Shown one piece after another: positions 32,651 to 43,387 of a stretch of 64,000 nt of DNA (position 1 is its first letter; each line of letters begins with the position of its first letter). The notes beneath the pieces were generated by a model. That model ran no database searches. It was given only the letters and a program-made list of their open reading frames with translations, and had not been told where the DNA came from. This DNA comes from Schistosoma haematobium. Lineage: Eukaryota > Platyhelminthes > Trematoda > Strigeidida > Schistosomatidae. The position numbers were made by a program, and so were the translations under genes. The stretch covers positions 88,960,569-89,024,568 of the forward strand of contig NC_067195.1 of the NCBI RefSeq assembly GCF_000699445.3, written 5' to 3'.

Positions 32651-33412
32651 AAAAATATATAACCTTTACTAAATAACAATGAATATATTATTCATTCATT
32701 TTCTATTGATTTTATACGTACCTGTATAGAAAGGTGTCAAGGAAACGAAAGCATCATTCAGAATAGAACTATACATTTTAATCACACAGAGTTTCATCAG
32801 AATGTTTGACGTTTTTTTTAGAAAACATTTATTGATCGTTTCAAACCAAAACGTTCGGCTATCAGTCAGTCTCCAAGGCATCTAACACTTAGTTGTTAGT
32901 ACTTCCTTCTAGTGTTTTTTTTTCTTTAAATTACTTCTTCTATTTTCTCATACTAGTTAAGTGCATAGTTACCTGTTATACATTTGGTCTGATCACTATT
33001 TTTTTTTAATATTTAGAACATCCATAAACTTATCACTGATTCAATCAAAACTAAGATTTTTTTTCCCATTAACTGAACAATCCTACTCAAATTGGTTAAA
33101 TTAAATAAGTGAATGATAAATTTTCAAAATCTTCCCCTCTGGCAACTATAAAAGTAACCTACATATGTGTATATATATGTCACAAGTTAAATAGGGATAA
33201 AAGTGAAATCTGTTTTATGGTAACAATGATATACTGTATCGAATGAAATAAGGATTTCTACTGCTATTGAACGATTAATTAGAATAATGTAACGACTGAA
33301 AATTGATTATTTAAATAGCATAGAAACTAATTGTGGTGTAATGTTCAAAATGTTAGAATAAGACATTAAAAGTAATTAGATTAAATTAAACTATATTGTA
33401 TAAAGAAAGATG
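32651..33412. other. No gene established
   Basis: AT-rich. On minus a good splice donor (ctatacag/gtacgtat) ends a 50-60 codon frame at about 32720-32881, but no acceptor or domain confirms an exon. Confidence 0.35.
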
Positions 33413-33850
33413 GATAGTGGTTAACGGTGGAATATAGTTTAACGCATGTTTCCTCCTATTTGGGACTCATCAGCTGGATATACCTGTGTAGTGTGTGCTA
33501 CTTATACTGACATAAGTAGTATATGACGTTACTGATGAACAGAATGTCTGGCAGTAGAGAGACAAGAGGATCGAATAGTAAAGAATGGAAGCAGAATGCA
33601 ATTTGTATGAAAATGCAAAAACAATGAAGTTTGAGTCATTATGAGACAATTGATGTATATTTGATTGTTAGATTTTATTTACAAGTCCTGTAACTGTGAG
33701 TCAAATACATTCGATTATCCCCACTGCTATTCTTGTTCACTACACCTGTATCTCACAGTTGATGTTCACTCTGGAACTCGAAGACAGCACCGTTCACTTC
33801 AAACGCCATCGTGTTATCCACTTAACTACTGAGTCCTGATAGCCACTCAC
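33413..33850 (-). mobile_element. Sm-alpha-type SINE interrupted by W element
   Basis: The hammerhead end (33413-33487) and the tRNA-like part (33744-33850) on minus are one SINE split by the W3 insertion; rejoining at ACCTGT gives the usual ggatatacctgtatctca sequence. Hammerhead core: CAGCTGATGAGTCC is good, GAAA is mutated (GGAAAC context GGAGGAAACATG), stem III poor. Confidence 0.8.
33488..33743 (+). mobile_element. W element with 6-bp TSD (W3)
   Basis: 256 bp with terminal inverted repeats GTAGTG…CACTAC, flanked by ACCTGT at 33482-33487 and 33744-33749, inside a SINE. Near the left end is a small hairpin (ctacttat…ataagtag). No ORF. TIRs plus a short TSD suggest a non-autonomous DNA transposon. 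The ends are opposite to those of CACTA elements, so the superfamily is open. Confidence 0.75.
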
Positions 33851-33929
33851 TTGTGCAATGGGGTGAAGTTTTAGATTCACTTGGTATTATTAAGCATCGA
33901 ATACCAATTAGGTAGTCTAAAAACTAACT

Positions 33930-34060
33930 TGTTCAAACAAGAACTCAAAGTCCTGAGATCGATCCCGTAGTCAGATCGTGGATATGCATTATTAGGATAA
34001 AACATTTATCCAATGCCTCCTAGCCTTCAATCGTTGTCTAACTAATAACAGTTCGTAATG
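33930..34060 (+). mobile_element. SINE family S, degenerate
   Basis: Weak tRNA-like section (aactcaaagtcctgagatcg) and downstream hammerhead-region remnant. Old copy. Confidence 0.4.
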
Positions 34061-34309
34061 TACATTAAAAAAATTATAACAGATAAGGATTAAGATCATG
34101 CTCAATATTTCTTATAGTTTACAGAAGTTAAATCTTGTTTTTCAAGAAGTCAACTATAATATCAGACCCAACTGTATATGTTTTGGTAATGGCAAGATAT
34201 TTAGGTAATTTATAACAACTAAACACTTCATAAATAAATTTCATAAGAAAATATACTTTTGTTATCAGTATAGGGTTGTGAAAATTACTAAGGTATTGAT
34301 TGAGATCAT

Positions 34310-34430
34310 AATCCGATCAAATCCCATGAACATGATCGTGGATGCACACTACTGAGGAGTCCCACAATAGAACGAAACGACCGTCCAATGCTTCCAGGTT
34401 TTCAATGATGGTCTAACATCAATCGATAAT
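34310..34430 (+). mobile_element. SINE family S, hammerhead and 3' end
   Basis: Hammerhead core CTGAGGAGTCCCACAATAGA then ACGAAACGACCGTC keeps CUGANGA, GAAA and GUC. Stem II has one mispair and stem I is ACACTA/CAATGC (imperfect). Confidence 0.65.
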
Positions 34431-34964
34431 GTCATTACTTTTAAACAAAAAAATGTATGGCGATCATTTAAAATGACTAAGATGACCTTGACAATCGTTG
34501 TTTTAATGGATATTCTATGTTTTTTTTTTCTTTTTTGGCTTCCATTGAAGTTTATTAACAATGAAGTCGTTAACAACATAATTCTAGTTACAAGTTAAGT
34601 AAATGAATAATAACAACAAAATAATAAGAGAAATGCTTAAAACCTTTTCGAGCAAAATTTCAAGTGGATTCTATGAAAACTTTAATTGAAAAGATAATTT
34701 AAAATGAAACACGAAAGTTCATTGTGTCTTTTTTTTTTTAATTTTTATTTTGGTATAAACTTCTCAAAATAGCTTTCACAAAGATAATATAATGCTGATG
34801 TAAACGTCTAATGAAACAGCTATAAACTTGTTAGAATCCTGGGGAACTGCAGTACTACTTGACGAAGCAGATAACAAAAATTAATGGCAAATAAAAACCT
34901 CTAAAGTTACGACAATAACTTAGCATACGAACTCTGAATGTCACAAAGAAAGAACGTCACACTC
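34431..34964. other. No feature recognised
   Basis: AT-rich, with T runs near 34520-34540 and 34728-34740. No gene or matched repeat. Confidence 0.4.
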
Positions 34965-36290
34965 AATTCATAGTGTCAAAGAAAGTCTCATAATATTCTC
35001 CTATCCCACTGTAAAACGCCTCATTGTCAAGGAATTTGATATATGGTGACGAGTACCATCCAATTGGTTGTTCAACAATAATCCATAGTGTCGCGATTTG
35101 ATCAGTGCACGACCGATCTTTTCGGAATCCGGTATGTTTTACCCGAAGTTGGGTGTCTACTGAATCTTTCATCCGGTTCAGCAACACTGTTGAAAACGTT
35201 TCCTGGTACTGATAGTAGTATGGTGCTTCTGTAGTTCTCACATTTGCTCAAATCTCTTTTCTCTGGTATATCGACTAGGTATTCTCCTTTCCAGTCTGTC
35301 TGTCTTCTTGAATAGAACTTGGAGCATGTTTGCAGTTGCTTCTATGTCTGATTTTAGTGCTTCGTCTGGTATATTGTCAGATCGATCTGATTTCCCACTG
35401 TTGATTTGTGTGACGGCCACAATTGATTTCTTCGATCGTTGGTGGAATGACATCTATAGGAAGGTCTGTATATACTGTTTCGATATCCGGTGAATTCAAC
35501 GGAGCTGGTCTATTCAAGAGTTCCTCGAAGTGTTTTACCCATATGTTCCCCTGTTCTTGAATCTCGGTGATTGGCTAGTCTTCTTCGTCCTTGACCGGTC
35601 TCTCTGGTTTACTATATTCCCCTACCAGTTTCTTCGTCGTGTGACATAGTTGTTTCATATTTCCTTCTGTTACATTTTTTCCGCTGTCGTTGCTAGATGT
35701 TCGAAGTATTTCTGCTTGTCGTCTCTAATGCTCTTCTTTACTTGCTTGTTTGCTTATGTGTATTCAGCTTGTGCCTTGACTTCCTCTGTTCTTGTTCACT
35801 TGCTGTTAGTTGCTTTCTTCTTGTTCTTCTTTTCTTTGATTTTGTCCAGTGTTTCTGTATAGATCCATTCCTTATGATTATGTTTGTTGCGACCAAGCAG
35901 CTCCTGACACGCTGGAGTTGGTGTTTCTTTGATCCCTTTCCAGTTGTCCTTCATAGTAGCTTCTTCTTCTTTGGGTAAATCCTGTAAGGTTTGTAACGTG
36001 TTGCTGAGAGTTATCTTGAATTCATTGAGTTTGTTAGTATCTGGAAGGAAGTCTGTATTTAAACTTTGTGGTGCTGTTTCTCCAGCTGTCCAATATTTCT
36101 TTAGCTTCAGTTTCATCTTGTTTATAGACAGTCGGTGACCTGAAGTTATGTCAGCATCTTTCCTGATTCTCACGTCCTCGATTTACCTTCTGAATTTTCT
36201 AGTAATGGAAATATGGTCGATGTGGTTTTCTGTAGTGTGATCCGTTGAGACCCAAGTAGCATTGTCCATCAATGCATCTTTGAAAATGCT
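34965..36290 (-). mobile_element. RTE middle part (endonuclease end, linker, RT start)
   Basis: The only copy here covering the upstream half of the RTE protein. On minus it runs from the end of the endonuclease domain (TENHIDHI near 36220), through a linker frame of 125 codons (35796-36173, MKLKLKKYWTAGETA…DNWKGIKE), to RT motifs ([31 protein letters not shown]). It stops before the FADD box. Frameshifted throughout; it lacks a 3' end, so it is probably a broken older insertion. Confidence 0.8.
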
Positions 36291-36766
36291 AAGATGTAAT
36301 CTTCATTCAAAACACCCACGATTGTGAACTAGTACATTCACCTTTTACACAATACCAATGTCTTAAATAACATCATACTATTCAACAAATTAATCAGTAA
36401 CTTCGGAAATTTAGATTACATTGTTGTACTCTCACATTGTCTGGTTTACCCCCCTTACGGACGGACTTTAGTTAGGAAACTGTTCAAGAAGTTAGACAGT
36501 AAAGAACTGGTATTTCGTGTGTCGAAATTTCTCAGCCTTATGAACTTCCAACTTATCAAAAGAAACTAGTTATTTGGATGCACAAGTTATCGCAAATATA
36601 TTTATTTCATCAGACGTAAATAAATAAAACAAAATGTTGTAGAGGCTGGTACTATAGTCATACCCATATAAGGTTATTCTAGCCTCTGAATAGATCAATC
36701 TATTCATTCTTATCAAGCTACCTTTTGACCTCGCTTATTAATCTTGACTTTTATTTGACTGTAAAT
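36291..36766. other. No feature recognised
   Basis: AT-rich. A gttgtagaggctggta stretch near 36635 resembles a cattgcagaggctgaga stretch in the LTR-like repeat at 53541-53870, too short to annotate. Confidence 0.35.
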
Positions 36767-36980
36767 ATCAATTAACGCTTGATTAAATAGAGATGGCTCA
36801 CACGCCTTCTCCACTGAGCATCGTTTCGTTGCGCTTCATTTCTTTATTCGTCTGTCCGGATCAACGATTGTATGAAATATACGCATTTAAAATTAATTCT
36901 CATATTTGACTTATCTAATTCTGTTATTCACTAATACGAGTTAAGTCGATAAATTTATACGAGGATTGACGGCATGGACA
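36767..36980. repeat. Dispersed ~220-bp repeat (copy 2)
   Basis: Partner of 1577-1800 in the same orientation. Starts near tgactgtaaatatc and ends near gacggcatggaca; possible solo LTR without a visible TSD. Confidence 0.5.
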
Positions 36981-37199
36981 TTTTGATAACATACAGAAAC
37001 CATCTAACTAGTGTCAGATGTAAGGCTACAAAACGTACTTATCATGAGGTTTACAATCTATCTATCATATTCATCATGGTAAGTGACTGATTGCAATACT
37101 GTCTTCCTGATTGAGATAAAATACCACAGACGCTTCACTCATTGTGACAAACAGACTATATAATTCGACTTTTAATGTCTCAATATAATATTAATATGT

Positions 37200-37690
37200 A
37201 GATTTATTTATTTATTTAAATCATTCGGTTTGTATGAGGTCTAGGATACTGTCCGGGTGCGAAAAGCGAAGTAGGTGGTTTTCATAGGGAGCCACACACG
37301 TAGCCTTCGACCTAAAGGTCTAATCCACAAGGCAGTGGAGTGACGTTAGGAGATGCAGTCCCATGGTAACCGGTGATCAACAATAGGTTCATATGACATT
37401 TGTTCCTTCAGGGTACTGGGGCCCATGTTCACCAATAGTTTTGAATCAGGGTTTTTCAACTCCCCAAAGCGCACTCTTCATGTTCACCAACCTGGTTAAA
37501 GTGCCTGACATTCTCGTTTTGTCCTCTCAATTTCGAAAACAACATTCATGCCGCGAAAGGGCAGTGAGTAGGATTTCCCTGACAATGGTTGTATGTACTT
37601 GGTCATGTGAGAGCATTTGGAGAGAGAGAGATCTGACTCTCCCTACTCTTGGCCACACGAGGGCATGTGGGGGCATCGTTTCGTCATTAT
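37200..37690 (-). mobile_element. Repeat family X
   Basis: Minus copy with the tail at its left edge (gatttatttatttatttaaa). The LINE-shared ~50 bp next to the tail is mostly deleted here. Otherwise closest to 24240-24775. Confidence 0.65.
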
Positions 37691-37872
37691 TCTAAATAAT
37701 TATCCTTCTAACTTATTATACTGAAGTGGTCTTCAATTAGATATTCTATGAACTTATTCATGATAATATATTCATAGGTAATTCATAGGAAAATACAACC
37801 TACTTCACAAACTGAGAATATTTATCTAAGATAATTATAATCCTATGTGATACTATAGTGATCTAATGTTGA

Positions 37873-38109
37873 AATGGTGGAGAAGATTTGTAGCTAAGGT
37901 GGATGGTTTTGATGGAGTTTTGTTTTATAAGCTGGATGGTTTAGTCGTGGAGCTTTCATCGTTCTTCTGAACGACATCATCAGCACAAACTTCAGGTAGA
38001 AATGAAGTGTTTGAATTTCTTGAAGACTTGTGCTGATGATGTCGTCCAGAAGAACGATGAAAGCTCCACAACTAAACCGTGCAGCTCAGAGAACAAAACT
38101 TCATCAAAA
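37873..38109. mobile_element. Foldback element FB with 16-bp TSD
   Basis: 237 bp consisting almost entirely of two inverted arms (…gttcttctgaacgacatcat… and complement) around a ~35-bp spacer. Flanked by AGTGATCTAATGTTGA at 37857-37872 and 38110-38125. No ORF. A 16-bp TSD is typical of target-primed retrotransposition rather than cut-and-paste. Confidence 0.8.
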
Positions 38110-38304
38110 AGTGATCTAATGTTGATAAGATAGGAGACAAAGTGAAACAACTGTTCAACTGTTTATCTTTCAAAATATATTTTTTCTAATACATATATGG
38201 GTCTTCTTCATTCTACCATAAATATAGTCCATGAAATTCTGAATCTTTTACCATGAAATTATTTCCCTCCTCACCACAATGATAACAATATTTACAGGAT
38301 ATTA

Positions 38305-38593
38305 GGCGAGATTATAGTTTACAGACGAACCAATCACATATAAGAAAACATGTTTGTTATCTGGGAGCGAAATTCACCCATCCATTCAGCTAAATAGAGT
38401 TTCCGCATTATAGCTGATGTCATTTCGTAATGAAAACGTTTAATCTAATTCTTAACCCTTATCATCAACTGTAAATCATAATTCTAATTTCTCACACTGA
38501 TTTATAATCATCATTTAGTCCCAGATGTTAGGCGAACACTCTCAAGGTCACTTTAGCGTCACTTAAAGGTTGTCCATAAATTATAGTCTTAGC
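38305..38593 (+). mobile_element. MITE family M, near complete
   Basis: Starts GGCGAGATTATAGTTTACAG and ends ccataaattatagtctta, with the right terminus mutated. Same body as 18345-18630, opposite orientation. TSD not clear. Confidence 0.75.
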
Positions 38594-38629
38594 GAATATT
38601 CAATCAAACATTCTTGTAATATCAGAAAG

Positions 38630-39125
38630 GATTTTTTGGAGTAATTTCAATAGTTAAAATCATGAGTCGATTGAAGCTACAGCACCATGGAAAACCTGGA
38701 AGCACTTAACGGCCATTGCGTATTAGTGTGGGACTTTTCAGCAGTGCGCAATGACGATCCCGCCTCTCGAGATTCGAACTCAGGATCTATGTCTTGCGCG
38801 CGAACTCTTAACCACTAGATCATTGATCCGGCCGGCATCCAACGGTGTGAATGTCTAATTTCAACTAATCCACGAAATAGAGCAACACATCCACCACTGT
38901 CATCAGTGAGTTACTGTCTTACAACAGACCTGGTCGGACTCCACTGGTTACTGCTTCTCACTGAAACTCCAGGATATCCCTCTTGACGGTAGTTACTAGT
39001 AAGCATATGTTTGTTAATATCAGAAGTGGTTGAGATTATGTATCAGTTGAAGTTGGAGCACCATGGAAAAGCTAGAAACACTGGACGGCCGTTTCGTTCT
39101 ATTGTGGGACTCTTCAGTAATGCGG
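38630..39125 (-). mobile_element. SINE family S plus second partial copy
   Basis: A full minus copy (38630-39020) is followed by a second 3' end (39030-39125) in the same orientation. The second carries a good core (CTGAAGAGTCCCACAATAGA then ACGAAACGGCCGTC) with one stem II mispair. Confidence 0.7.
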
Positions 39126-39589
39126 CAATAACCACCTGTTCAATTTTACTTAATCACATAAACTATTCTAAATTGATTATTGATCATAAAAATGAAAATT
39201 AATCTTTACAATGGTAAACGGTCGGCTTAAATTTTCATAATGAACAATTTCTTAATAAATAAATTAGTTAATTACGTAATATCCTTTGGATAAAGTTAAA
39301 AATTATTAATTTACAACTTTCAAATGTTCCTAAGTGATACTTCCTTAGAAACAATTGTAATCGGATCACAGAAACAAAAGAAAAAGAAAAAAACCTGTTT
39401 TTCTTGAACAGAATAGACAATTAAAGCTTGGACATTGTGAAAAAGCAAACAAACGATTAATGTAATAATACTGAATGAAAAGAGATTAATGGGGGATGAC
39501 TTTCTTCTGTATTGAAATTGGGATAGTAAGTATATCTGTCTCATTGAAATTTATGAAACGATATAAGTAAGATCATCTTTATAAACTTA

Positions 39590-39735
39590 AAAGCACTGAT
39601 TGGGCGTTTTGTCCTAGTTTTCAACTCAGTAGTGCATATCAACGAACTTATATACGGGGATCGAACATTATGTGCGAACGCTTAATCTCTAGATTACTGA
39701 ATCGGTATCTAACGGTGTCAATGTCTAACTTGGAT
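39590..39735 (-). mobile_element. SINE family S, degenerate
   Basis: Weak 3' end and tRNA-like section (ttaatctctagattactgaa on plus). Confidence 0.5.
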
Positions 39736-39959
39736 AAACCGACTTCAGAATCATAATCACAAAACATAATAAAAAGTGTAGCGAAGAATATAAAGGGAAA
39801 GAGGTGAGAAATCACAAACAAATACGGAATGTGAAGAATTAATAAAATTGTTTATTAAATCACATCGGGTCATGGAGTGAACAGAGTCATCATGAATTTC
39901 TCCTGAACACATAAACAGGCGTTACAGGTAAGGATTCCTATAGCTGCTTCTATATGTAG

Positions 39960-40800
39960 GGGGACGTGATCAAAATCCATCTTGAAATGACTAAGGTATA
40001 CGATAGATCACTCGAAATGATTTGACTTTATCTACCATGTAACCACAGTTAACCAAGTCTGCCAATATAGAGTTGCATATAGTCTTTGTCTGTCGCTTAA
40101 AAAACCAAGCTAGGAGACATTCACTCATTAGCTGGTCAATTTGCCTATTGGTATGCCCAATATTACTATTTCCGCAGGAGCAGCTGAATTTGCAGATGCA
40201 CACTGAGGAGCCAAATTTAGGTAATTTCGCGTTCGGTTTACTAAAAAAATATTAACACAAGATTAGCTATGTATATTTTTTTATTGTCTACCCTCGCCAA
40301 TCTATCATGCAGAACATGCTCGATGAATTGTAGTTATAGGAAAAGAGGTTTCCAATAAATGATCAATATCTCCAGTTTATTTTTCCACGCATACATGTAC
40401 TTTTAAAGAAATTCTCGGATGTTCGTTAACAAACTCTAACTACTTCTTTATGGTATCATCTGAGTAGAACATTTTTGTGCAAAGTGTGAGGCATCTAACC
40501 AGGTTTCTTTCTTAACTGATGGGTGCAAAACTATAAGTGGTTGTATTGGCAAAGAGATTAGCTATTTCTACATAGGCCTTTACTTGACGAGCCGTCATCC
40601 CTTCCACTTAATTAAATGTCAAGAAAATCTAGTTTATCATCATACTCGTCTTCACCAGTTAATGTGATTTCTGGGTTCACACTGTTGAAACGATCTAGAA
40701 GTCCTTTTTTATAAGCATTCTGATATACAATAGTGAATGTGTCATCGATGTAGTAGTAGTATATAGCACTAAACGGTGACTTTCTGAACTCAGTGAATAA
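39960..40800 (-). mobile_element. Old Penelope-like element, RT and GIY-YIG remnants
   Basis: On minus: an RT remnant YYYYIDDTFTIVYQNAYKKG near 40680-40770 (YxDD box with Ile), then DDKLDFLDI near 40630 (conserved downstream RT motif of Penelope elements), and a zinc-knuckle/GIY-YIG piece CICKFSCSCGNSNIGHTNRQ at about 40145-40203. It is a different family from the 41-45 kb copies and full of stops. Confidence 0.6.
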
Positions 40801-40850
40801 GTGGATAACGCGATGGTGCTTGAAGTGAACAACACTGGGTTACTGTAACA
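40798..40850 (+). mobile_element. Sm-alpha-type SINE, A-box scrap
   Basis: aagtggataacgcgatggtg and adjoining bases match the tRNA-like 5' part of 54640-54895. Confidence 0.45.
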
Positions 40851-41398
40851 ATAATAAAAGTTTGAATCGTCTCAACAAAGAATGTAGGTCGAAGACTTGA
40901 AAAAAATGTACACAGATAAAGACACCGAAAATGATTAAAATAACGTTGTAAGAAATGTCCAATTCATTAAGCAAGGTAAATAGGAATAAACAAACAAAGG
41001 ATATGCAACATGATAATATGAATAATAGGTAGAATTATTTCTCAAGCCTGGTTGACCTAAAGAACGGATATAGGTGTTTGTGACAGATTTCGTATGAATA
41101 AAAAGAATTGTGTTGTTATCTCGAATCCTTTTAGCTTCTGTTATACAAAAGGGGATGAGATCAAACACTGTAATAAAAGTAATACGTATACGATAAATTA
41201 TTTTGAACGATTTGGTTCTATCCGTTAAATAACGACGATGGATTAAGTGTTATCATAAGTCGACAAAGGTTAGCTCCATAAAAGATCCTCTCCACTCCTT
41301 TAGACAACACTGTTGAATTTTAGCTTCATTAAGAGAGGTTTCCTACCAACTATTGATACTTTAAAACAATTAGTCATTTGATAAATTTCGATAATGAT

Positions 41399-43345
41399 AT
41401 TAGAAGACGAAGATTATCAGAACTATGTGATATATTAGCGCAATACATTTCGAACAATCTGGTCACATATATACTTGTTAAGAGCATTTATATATAAAAA
41501 TAAAAGGTCAACTAGACAGGAAACGGGGTAAGAGGAGATAAGGTTAATGATAAGAGTAATAATAATAATAATGTGAACACAATTTGAAACCTAATCACTC
41601 TGGATAATAAGTCAATATTACCAGGGTAGGTTTAAGGTAAGAACAAACTGTTTTTGAACACATAAAGGGGGTTTAAATTTTCGTATGGCTAAGGCTTCAA
41701 TGAACCTTAGTATACGCCCTTTTACACTTTTATACAGCACTACAAAAGCTGAATTTAGATCAATCTTGTGACCTGTTTCAATTATATGTTTAGCAATAGA
41801 GGATGATGGATGTTTATCCTCTGCTCTTATTGGGTCACTTGATTGTATTTGATTCTGAAGCCATTTGGGTACATGTTCACTCACCCTAATGTTGAGATCA
41901 CGATTACTCCTCCGTATGTATGTGTGACCACACACACATTTAAATTGGTAAACACAGTGGGATGTGACGCAATCGTTTCCATGTACTTTAGGTTTTGAAT
42001 GAAGCATGCACCTTGTTCTTTCTTTGATGATGACCTTTGCTGCGCAATAGGTTTTATTGATGACTGATTTAAGTCGTTGTTTGAGTAAAAGGCTATTTGA
42101 ATCACCTCTGAATGGTAAGGTGATGTAGACAGGCTTTTTCTCTACCGAGGCTACAGTAGGTCTCGCTGAACCATGGACTTTCCATCTATTTATGAATTTC
42201 AGAGGATAGCCATTTTCTATTAACGTTTTATTTAACAACTTTACATCATCATCAATGGCGTCATTGGTACAAATACGGTCGAGTCTGTTGAAAAGACACC
42301 TTATCAAACCACGTTTGTATTGCACAGGGCAATAACTATAATAACTAAGATATTGACCTGTCCACGTTGGTTTTCTAAAAATAGATCGCTTTACTGAACC
42401 ATCTTCTCGTCTACTCAGGAGTATATCTAGGAAGGGAAGCTGATCGTTTTCTCTTCTTCACATGAGAGACTAATATGGTTTTGGAGAGTGTTGAGTTTAT
42501 TTAATAAACCGTACATATCCTCTTTTTTCTCACAAACAACTAAGATATCGTCCACATATCTCTTATAAAGTGACATGTTTCCGATTAATTCATCAGTCTG
42601 ATTTTCAACATGTGCCATGAACACATCTGCTAGTAATGGTCCTAGCGGACTACCCATAGCAACTCCATCAATCTGACGAAAGTATTCACCTTCAAAAATG
42701 AACTGAACTTTGTCAGTACATAGTAATAGTAAATCTTTAAGAAGTTTTACAGGTACAGATGATTGAAAATTGTTTTCAGATATGTAATCACATAATATAT
42801 CAATGGTTTTTTTAAAGGTACATTTGTAAACAAGGAATTTACATCAAATGAACACATTGTTTTTTTCTTGATATTAATATCATCTAAATGATCAACCAGT
42901 TCAAAAGAATCCTTTAGAGAATACTTACATAGATGTCTTCGAATAGGATCCAACAACTTTGCTAACCATTTAGCCAGATTATGTGTAGGTGATCTGCACA
43001 TTGATAGAATTGGACGTAAAGGAACATTGGGTTTGTGAATTTTAGGTAGTCCATATAAATGAGGGTACTCGGAACCCATAGGTTTTAGAAAGTTAAATTC
43101 CTCTTTATTAATAATATTCATGCGAAGCAATTTTTCTAGGTTTGAGTTTACTCTTCTTTCTAGTTTGCTGATACCTCCAAATTCAACATCAATCATAAAT
43201 TTACTTTCATCACTAAGGATAGATAACATCTTACTTTTGTATTCACATTTATTCATGATGACTACGCCTGATCCTTTATCAGGTTTTAACAAGACAATAT
43301 CAGAGTTTGATCGTAGTTCTTTTAATGATTTAAAATGCTGAGAAG
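41399..43345 (-). mobile_element. Penelope-like element, left inverted arm
   Basis: Minus copy including an upstream part absent from the other arm (the KPDKGSG motif at about 43262-43292) and a longer 3' flank (41399-41550). The stretch 41550-43270 is a near-perfect inverted copy of 43398-45120. The same 3' flank recurs as a fragment at 56372-56600. Confidence 0.85.
41618..43292 (-). pseudogene. Penelope-like RT/GIY-YIG ORF, two frameshifts
   Basis: Same protein as 43388-45052 but cut into three frames by single-base losses in homopolymers: a T7 run at 42807-42813 (T8-equivalent in the other copy) and a T4 run at 42447-42450 (five in the other copy). Elsewhere the predicted residues agree. 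Two silent differences lie at 43045-43052 (LPKIH region). Either a young, just-inactivated copy or homopolymer errors in the assembly. Confidence 0.85.
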
Positions 43346-43387
43346 TTAATACGCTTCTCTGCTTCGGGCCAACACTATGAAATTGGT

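Noticed and set aside
32696..32881. 61-codon minus frame ending at a good donor (ctatacag/gtacgt)
   Set aside because: No convincing acceptor, homology or downstream exon; kept only as a note in the region entry.
37393..37695. 100-codon plus frame in repeat X
   Set aside because: Comparable frames are not kept in all X copies, and the repeat's inferred transcribed strand here is minus.
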